The notes beneath the pieces are model-generated. The model was not told the origin of the DNA and ran no database searches. It saw only the letters and a program-made list of their open reading frames with translations. Both the position numbers and the translations under genes were made by a program. Below are positions 58,842 through 64,000 of a stretch of DNA of 64,000 nt, piece by piece. Positions within the stretch are counted from its first letter, which is position 1, and each line of letters starts with the position of its first letter. This stretch comes from JANQOH01 sp965201155 (lineage in GTDB: Bacteria > Pseudomonadota > Alphaproteobacteria > UBA7887): assembly GCA_965201155.1 (NCBI GenBank), contig OZ241752.1:2232001-2296000 (forward strand). The letters are read 5' to 3'.

Positions 58842-60533
58842 TCACGCATAGAATATCACCAGATAGACTGCGAGCAGGCCCGCAATCCACATGGCCGCGG
58901 CGCCGGTGGTCCAGGACCGTGACACGGCGCCGCCCTGCCGATAGGCGCGCCACAGGGGCTTCCAGGCGGCGGTCAGGCCCTGGTTTGCGAGTGCGCCGGC
59001 CTGCGTCCACAGCGCCAATGCGCCCTTGCCCGCCGCAATGGCGGCGCGCTGGACCGGGCGGCGCAGCAGCCAGTCGGAATCAAGATTCACCAGCCTGAGT
59101 TCCGGCGGGTAGATGCCGGACAACATCAACAGTGCGAAGGCCAGCGCAGAGAAGAACAGAAGCTGCAACTGCGTGATGACATGCGTCACCGTGTAGGGTT
59201 GATAGTCCACCGGCCAGGGCATCAGGTCGTAGAGCAGCCACGGCCAGGCGCCATTGAAGACGCAGATCGCTGCCGCCAGCCCCATGGCAACAAGCATGTT
59301 GAGCGGCGGGTCGGATGTGCGAATGCCGGAATCGTGGGCGAAAAAGGCGAAATAGGGGATTTTGATCCCCGCATGGTGGAACACGCCGGCGCTGGCGAAC
59401 AGCAGGCACAGAAACACGACGATGTAACCTTCCTCGGCGGCTGAGACCATCACCATCGACTTGGAGACAAAGCCGGAAAACAGCGGGAAGGCGGAAATCG
59501 ACGCCGCGCCGACAAGGCAGAAGGTTGTTGTCCATGGCATGGTCTTGTAAAGGCCACCAAGATCAGTCCCGTCCATGCGTCCGGTCATGTGCAGCACGGC
59601 GCCCATGCTCATGAACAGCAGGCCCTTGAACACCACGTCGTTGAAGGCATGGCTGACGGCGCCGTTCAGGCCCAGGTCGGTGCCGAGGCCGATACCGACG
59701 ACCATAAAGCCCACCTGGTTGATGAGGCTGTAGGCGAGCACGCGGCGCAGGTCGTTTTCGATCACCGCATAGAAAATCGGGAACATGGCCATGGCGGCGC
59801 CGATCCAGATCAGTATTTCAACGCCGGCGAAGCTGCGCACCAGGGCATAGACCGCGACCTTGGTGGTGAATGCGCTGAGGAACACGGTGCCGGTGGGCGT
59901 TGCTTCGGGATAGCCGTCGGTGAGCCAACTGTGCAGGAACGGCCACGCGCACTTGATGCCGAAAGCGAGGAAGATGAGCACCGCCCCGGTTCCTTCAAGC
60001 GACAGGGCGGTGAAGGCCAGGCTGCCGGTCTCTCCGTAATGGATCATCGCGCCGGCGAGCAGGAGGACGCCCGACGCGACCTGGGCGATAAGATATCGCA
60101 CGCCGGCGCTGCCTGAACGCTCGGTGCGGCGCGCCCAGATGAGGAACACGCTGGCGACCGCCATCATTTCCCAGAAAATGAACAGGGTGAGGAGGTCGCC
60201 GGCGAAGACCGCGCCGAGCGCGCCGCCGGCATAGACAAGTGCGCTGCTCTGCTGCAGCAGGTCGCGTTCATGAAGCGCGAAGATGGCGCCCAGCATGGCG
60301 GCGATATGAAACAGCAGCGCAAACAGCATGCTCAGCTTGTCGACGCGCCCGAAAACCAGCTCATGCTGAAACAGTTCAACTTGCCAATAGGTGCCAGTCT
60401 CAAGTGTCAGAAGATTGAGCAGGCCGGCCAGCGGCACGGCCAGCGTCCAGGCGGGTCGCCAGCGCTCGGCAATGAGCGGTACCAACAGGGCGCCGATGGT
60501 GAAGATCAGAAATGGCGGCAGGCTGGGGATCAT
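58842..60533 (-). CDS. Mrp-like antiporter, proton-conducting subunit D (third copy)
   Basis: A 563-residue membrane protein of the NuoL/M/N-MrpA/D family with about fourteen helices. The channel landmarks are FIFWEMMAVASVF (glutamate of helix 5), FGIKCAWPFLHSWLTDGYPEATPTGTVFLSAF (lysine and histidine region) and LLFMSMGAVLHMTG. A long C-terminal tail with an extra helix (570-590 bases from the 3' end) extends beyond the usual D subunit. ATG 60533 overlaps the stop of the upstream small gene by 4 bp (ATGA). It is the last gene of the cluster; it likely forms one of three proton or Na+ channels of a multisubunit antiporter. Confidence 0.87.
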   Translation of the reverse strand: MIPSLPPFLIFTIGALLVPLIAERWRPAWTLAVPLAGLLNLLTLETGTYWQVELFQHELVFGRVDKLSMLFALLFHIAAMLGAIFALHERDLLQQSSALVYAGGALGAVFAGDLLTLFIFWEMMAVASVFLIWARRTERSGSAGVRYLIAQVASGVLLLAGAMIHYGETGSLAFTALSLEGTGAVLIFLAFGIKCAWPFLHSWLTDGYPEATPTGTVFLSAFTTKVAVYALVRSFAGVEILIWIGAAMAMFPIFYAVIENDLRRVLAYSLINQVGFMVVGIGLGTDLGLNGAVSHAFNDVVFKGLLFMSMGAVLHMTGRMDGTDLGGLYKTMPWTTTFCLVGAASISAFPLFSGFVSKSMVMVSAAEEGYIVVFLCLLFASAGVFHHAGIKIPYFAFFAHDSGIRTSDPPLNMLVAMGLAAAICVFNGAWPWLLYDLMPWPVDYQPYTVTHVITQLQLLFFSALAFALLMLSGIYPPELRLVNLDSDWLLRRPVQRAAIAAGKGALALWTQAGALANQGLTAAWKPLWRAYRQGGAVSRSWTTGAAAMWIAGLLAVYLVIFYA

Positions 60534-60811
60534 TTCGGTGCGCTGCCGTCAACTGGATCGTCGTAATAGTTCCCGGGGCGGGAGATCAGCTTGCGCAGTA
60601 TCTTGGCCGCCAGCACCAGGGCGACACAGGCGATGAAGCCGTAAAACCCGTAAAACCCGAACCAGTGTTCGAAATCCAGAATGATGTGTTTGTGATAGAA
60701 GGCGTCCGCGGCGAATAGCGCTGCACATGATGCATAAAGGCCGAACAAGAGAAGACGCACATTGTGCTTTTCGTCCAGCCAGTATTTCTTACCGGATTCA
60801 TTCATTTTCAT
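60530..60811 (-). CDS. Small membrane protein of the Mrp-like cluster
   Basis: A 93-residue protein with two hydrophobic segments (VRLLLFGLYASCAALFAADAFY and FYGFYGFIACVALVLAAKIL) linked by HKHIILDFEHWFG, and a basic/acidic cytoplasmic tail (RKLISRPGNYYDD). I do not recognise it as MrpB, E, F or G. Its position between two large subunits, with a 4-base overlap to the next, suggests an accessory subunit. ATG 60811 is chosen; ATG 60805 is possible. Confidence 0.75.
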   Translation of the reverse strand: MKMNESGKKYWLDEKHNVRLLLFGLYASCAALFAADAFYHKHIILDFEHWFGFYGFYGFIACVALVLAAKILRKLISRPGNYYDDPVDGSAPK

Positions 60812-60842
60812 GGCGTTTTTCGGGTTCGCGCCGGCGCAGGGG

Positions 60843-62306
60843 TCATGGCACGAGCTGGACGAGCAGGCGCCAAGCGGGCTGCGGGAATATGAACAATACG
60901 AGGCAGATTCCGGCCGTGAACAGGATCGGCACGAGGCAGGCGAGGGGCGCCTCGCGGATGCCGCCGTCAAATTCGGTGGGCTGCGGGCCGGGGAAAAAGG
61001 CGCGGACCAATGGCGGCATGAAATAGCCGATATTGAGCAGGCTGGAGATCATGAGTGCGGCGAGGAAGAGATATCCGCCCGCCTCCACCGCGCCCATACC
61101 CAGATACCACTTGCTCCAGGCGCCGCCGAGGGGCGGCAGGCCAATAACGCTCAGCGCGCCGATCAGAAAGCCGAACATGGTGAAAGGCATGGCGCGGGCG
61201 ATGCCCCGCATGTCGCTTATCCGTTCCTTGTGGGCGGTGATGATGATGGCGCCGGCGCAGAAGAACAACGTGATCTTGCCGAATGCATGGGTGAGCATGT
61301 GCAGGCCGCCGCCGATGATGGCGGCCGGCGTAGCCAGTGATGCGCCAAGCACGATGTAGGCGAGTTGGCTCACAGTGGAATAGGCGAGCCGGGCCTTGAG
61401 ATTATCCTTGGTCAGCGCGATCAACGATGCGGCCACGAGGGTGAATGTCGCCAGCCAAGGCAGCCACAGGCCGGGATGCGCCGTCGCCATGAGGTCGAGT
61501 CCGAAGACATAGATAACCACTTTCAGAACTGTGAATACGCCGGCCTTGACGACGGCCACGGCGTGCAACAGGGCGCTGACGGGAGTGGGGGCAACCATGG
61601 CCGCCGGCAGCCAGCGATGGAACGGCATGATCGCCGCCTTGCCGATGCCGAACATGTAGAGGGCGAACAGCACTGCAAGCGCCAGGGGATCGGCCTTGCC
61701 GGCAAGAATTCCGCCCGGCTCGAAGTCGAGCGTGCCGGCGAGCGCGTAGGTAATGAGGATGGCAAGCAGTTGAAAGGCGATCGACGTGCCAAGCAGCGTG
61801 CCGAGATAGACGCGGGCCGAGCGCCGCGCTGCATCCGAGCCGGCATGGGCGACCAGCGGGTAGGTCGAAATGGTGAGCAGTTCGTAGAACAGGAACAGGG
61901 TGAACATGTTGCCGGCGAAGGCGACGCCGACGGCCCCCGACAGCGCGACGGCAAAACAGACATAGAAGCGAGTCTGGTTCTGCTCGCGATGGGCGCGCAT
62001 ATAGCCGATAGAATAGATGGAATTGGGGATCCACAGGAAAGCCGCGATCAGCGCGAACAACATGCCGAGGGGTTCGACCTCGAAGGCGAGAGCCAAACCG
62101 GGCATGATGTCGTGGAGGACGGCAGACGGGCGCGCGCCGGCCATCACGTCAGGCGCCAGCAGTGCCACCGCGCCCAGCAGGACGAGAGCGGTGATCAGCG
62201 TTGCGGTCTCGCGCACGTTCGGTCGAGAACCGGTCAGCGCAATAAGGATGGCTCCGACCAGTGGAATGAACGGTGCCGCTGCAACCAATGCTGCCGTGTT
62301 GGTCAT
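60843..62306 (-). CDS. Mrp-like antiporter, proton-conducting subunit D (second copy)
   Basis: A 487-residue NuoM/MrpD-family membrane protein. Channel motifs are LFLFYELLTISTYPLVAH, GIGKAAIMPFHRWLPAAMVAPTPVSALLHA and LAYSTVSQLAYIVLGASL. ATG 62306 overlaps the first-copy stop by 4 bp, fixing the start. It differs clearly from the other two copies, so these are old specialised subunits, not recent duplicates. Confidence 0.9.
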   Translation of the reverse strand: MTNTAALVAAAPFIPLVGAILIALTGSRPNVRETATLITALVLLGAVALLAPDVMAGARPSAVLHDIMPGLALAFEVEPLGMLFALIAAFLWIPNSIYSIGYMRAHREQNQTRFYVCFAVALSGAVGVAFAGNMFTLFLFYELLTISTYPLVAHAGSDAARRSARVYLGTLLGTSIAFQLLAILITYALAGTLDFEPGGILAGKADPLALAVLFALYMFGIGKAAIMPFHRWLPAAMVAPTPVSALLHAVAVVKAGVFTVLKVVIYVFGLDLMATAHPGLWLPWLATFTLVAASLIALTKDNLKARLAYSTVSQLAYIVLGASLATPAAIIGGGLHMLTHAFGKITLFFCAGAIIITAHKERISDMRGIARAMPFTMFGFLIGALSVIGLPPLGGAWSKWYLGMGAVEAGGYLFLAALMISSLLNIGYFMPPLVRAFFPGPQPTEFDGGIREAPLACLVPILFTAGICLVLFIFPQPAWRLLVQLVP

Positions 62307-63781
62307 GGTGCAGCGCCCAGCATCATCGCGGCGGCGCGCTCCGCGACACCGATGGTAAAGTCGGTTGTCAGGCCGAACAGGATGCACGCGGCGGCCAGTA
62401 TCCAGCAGGCGGTTACCATGGGCCACGGCGCTTCGGAGATTTGCGCGTTACTGTCCGGCGTTCCGAACCAGATTGCCTCGACGAGCCGCCAGACGTAGAC
62501 CACGGCCATCAGCGAAGTGACGAGGACAAGGAGCGCGACCGGCCACAGACCCTGTTCCAGCGCTGCGAGCACCAGATACCATTTGCTGACGAACCCGACA
62601 GTTCCGGGAACGCCGATGAGGCTGATTCCGGCAAGGATGAACGCTGCCATGGTCCAGGGCATGCGTTTGCCAAGTCCGTTCAGATCGGTGATGCGGGCGC
62701 CGCCGAGGCGCAGCACGACGCATCCCAGCGCGAGGAACATGGCGCCTTTCATCAGGGCGTGATTGAACAGATGGACGGTCGCGGCGGTCAGTCCCGTGGA
62801 GCTGGCAAGGCCGACGCCGAGCATGATGTAGCCGATCTGGGCCACTGACGACCAGGCCAGCAGGCGTTTGACATTGGTCTGTCCGATGGCGGCCAGGGAG
62901 CCGCTGAATGCGGCGACCGCAGCGAAACACAGCAGCATGTCGGCGAGGGGGTAGGTCGCGGTGGTATAGCCGGCGCCGAACACGCCGAACATGAAGCGCA
63001 GCATCAGATAGACGCTGACCTTCGTCGCAGTTGCCGCCAACAGTGCGGAAATCATCGAGGGGGCGTAGGTATAGGCGCCGGGCAGCCATGAATGCAGGGG
63101 GAACAGGGCGAGCTTCAGGCTGAGGCCGACAGCGAGAAACGCAAATGCGGCAAGGACAACGAGATTGTCACCGAGCGGCGGCAGGCGCACCGCGAGGTCG
63201 GCCATGTTGAGCGTGCCGGTCACCACATAGAGCAAGCCCACGCCGATAACGAAGAATGTCGCGCCGAGTGTGCCGAGAATGAGATACTGGTAGCTGGCGT
63301 AGAGGGCGCGGCGGTCGCGTCCGAGGCTGATCAGCACATAGCCCGACAGCGACGATATCTCCATGAAGACGAAGGCATTGAAAGCGTCTCCGGTGACGGT
63401 GACGCCGAGCATGCCCGCCAGGGTGAGCAGGTAGGCTGTGTAGAACAGGTGGTGACGGTCGGCCGGGATTTCGTCGCGCACGCTGTGGTAGGCGAACGGC
63501 ATGACGACCGACGCGATGCCGGTGATGACCAGCGAGACGAAGGCGGAGAGGAAATCGATGCGGTATTCGATGCCCCAGGGCGCTGGCCAATCGCCGAACA
63601 CGTAGCTGATCGGGCCTTGTTCGATCACCTGCACCATGAGTGCGCAGGACACCAGAAATGCGAGCCACGTGAGCAGCGCGGCGAGCGCCCAGGCGCGCCC
63701 GCCGCGCCCGATCAGGGTGCAGAGCGGCGCGCCGAACAGAGGCATCACCACCTGCAGCGCCGGCAGGTTGAGGGCGATCAC
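62303..63781 (-). CDS. Mrp-like antiporter, proton-conducting subunit D (first copy)
   Basis: A 492-residue NuoN/MrpD-family protein: NAFVFMEISSLSGYVLISLG (channel glutamate), LKLALFPLHSWLPGAYTYAPSMISALLAATATKVSVY and LLAWSSVAQIGYIMLGVGLA. It starts with GTG at 63781, overlapping the stop of the mrpC-like gene (GTGA). It is the closest of the three to MrpD proper by its place after the C subunit. Confidence 0.92.
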   Translation of the reverse strand: MIALNLPALQVVMPLFGAPLCTLIGRGGRAWALAALLTWLAFLVSCALMVQVIEQGPISYVFGDWPAPWGIEYRIDFLSAFVSLVITGIASVVMPFAYHSVRDEIPADRHHLFYTAYLLTLAGMLGVTVTGDAFNAFVFMEISSLSGYVLISLGRDRRALYASYQYLILGTLGATFFVIGVGLLYVVTGTLNMADLAVRLPPLGDNLVVLAAFAFLAVGLSLKLALFPLHSWLPGAYTYAPSMISALLAATATKVSVYLMLRFMFGVFGAGYTTATYPLADMLLCFAAVAAFSGSLAAIGQTNVKRLLAWSSVAQIGYIMLGVGLASSTGLTAATVHLFNHALMKGAMFLALGCVVLRLGGARITDLNGLGKRMPWTMAAFILAGISLIGVPGTVGFVSKWYLVLAALEQGLWPVALLVLVTSLMAVVYVWRLVEAIWFGTPDSNAQISEAPWPMVTACWILAAACILFGLTTDFTIGVAERAAAMMLGAAP

Positions 63782-64000
63782 GCCGGGTCCTCCGCGTCGC
63801 GTTCCAGAGCCTGGATTTCCTCTTCTTCCACGGTTCCGTAGGCTTCCCTGATCCGCACGGCCAGCGCCAGGCCGAGCGCCAGGGTTGCCACGCCGACAAC
63901 GATCGCGGTGAGGATCAGCACATGGGGGAGGGGATTGGAATAGGGGGCGCCGCTCTCATGGAGTATGGGTGCGGTGCCGCCGGCAATCTTGCCCGCCGAG
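63778..64000 (-). CDS. mnhC: Mrp-like antiporter subunit C (NuoK-like), partial at the window edge
   Basis: Only the C-terminal 73 residues are inside the window. They read through NPLPHVLILTAIVVGVATLALGLALAVRIREAYGTVEEEEIQ, the family's last helix and tail (PHALxLTAIVI...). The gene continues beyond base 64000. Its TGA overlaps the GTG start of the next subunit. MrpC/MnhC is the NuoK-like small subunit of the Na+(K+)/H+ antiporter complex. Confidence 0.88.
   Translation of the reverse strand, partial: SAGKIAGGTAPILHESGAPYSNPLPHVLILTAIVVGVATLALGLALAVRIREAYGTVEEEEIQALERDAEDPA

Noticed and set aside
1..64000. CRISPR array, prophage or rRNA operon
   Set aside because: No regularly spaced repeats, phage structural genes or rRNA sequence were seen on either strand.

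Overview
The window is a high-GC, gene-dense bacterial chromosome segment, almost certainly from an alphaproteobacterium. The evidence is the three-gene PntAa/PntAb/PntB transhydrogenase, the F0 operon atpI-atpB-atpE-atpF'-atpF with paired b and b' subunits and no F1 genes beside it, the tig-clpP-clpX-lon block, and a tRNA-Leu(UAG) just before tig. I cannot name the genus. There is no rRNA, CRISPR array or recognisable prophage.

Layout. 0-1.8 kb: the end of a sox operon (soxY, soxZ, soxA), with an unusual SoxY. 2.2-8.4 kb: a tightly packed sugar-phosphate operon, tkt-gap-pgk-unknown-fba(class I)-thiE, with several 4-base start/stop overlaps. 8.5-12.5 kb: a PAS-GGDEF-EAL regulator and a two-subunit CoA-transferase-like enzyme. 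12.7-14.3 kb: an orphan HlyD/EmrA-type adaptor and a small zinc peptidase. 14.4-21.8 kb, minus strand: pdxY, pntB-pntAb-pntAa, a MATE exporter, an isolated glcF and uppP. 22-27.9 kb: gltD-gltB glutamate synthase. 28-31 kb: a DapA-family aldolase, a CobW-type GTPase and a 65-residue basic protein, divergent from an oxaloacetate decarboxylase. 31-33.5 kb: the F0 ATP synthase operon. 33.8-37 kb: S-adenosylmethionine decarboxylase, folD, a lipoprotein, a double-CDGSH Fe-S protein and dgoK. 37-38.2 kb: a complete ISAs1-family insertion sequence with terminal repeats and a perfect 10-bp target duplication. 38.3-43.6 kb: a NosR-like membrane flavoprotein, an SDR and a large AceE/transketolase-like enzyme. 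43.7-49.7 kb: tRNA-Leu, tig, clpP, clpX, lon. 49.8-55.2 kb: a complete coenzyme F420 operon (fbiC-npdG-cofE-cofD-cofC). 55.3-58.7 kb: a Fur-type palindrome, a broken TonB-dependent receptor and a decayed IS5-family element. 58.8-64 kb: an Mrp-like cation/proton antiporter cluster with three large proton-channel subunits, cut by the window edge.

The most interesting parts are these. (1) A self-contained F420 biosynthesis and reduction operon, uncommon in Proteobacteria, combining an actinobacterial-style fused FbiC with stand-alone CofC, CofD and CofE and lacking the FbiB flavin reductase domain. (2) A siderophore receptor gene knocked out of frame by a perfect 17-bp tandem duplication and cut short by an IS5-type element whose terminal repeat now supplies its stop codon. 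(3) An ISAs1-family element that replaced the last codons of dgoK and separated dgoK from a nosR-like gene that would otherwise lie about 23 bp downstream. (4) A composite non-coding element present twice (near 1.9 kb and 33.6 kb), with three GGGAT-type boxes at 10-bp period plus a LexA-like GTTC-N7-GTTC site. (5) A SoxY with an altered carrier arm and three extra cysteines.

Start sites were chosen from Shine-Dalgarno spacing, overlap with the upstream gene and family N-termini. All functional names are from reading motifs by eye; no database search was possible.
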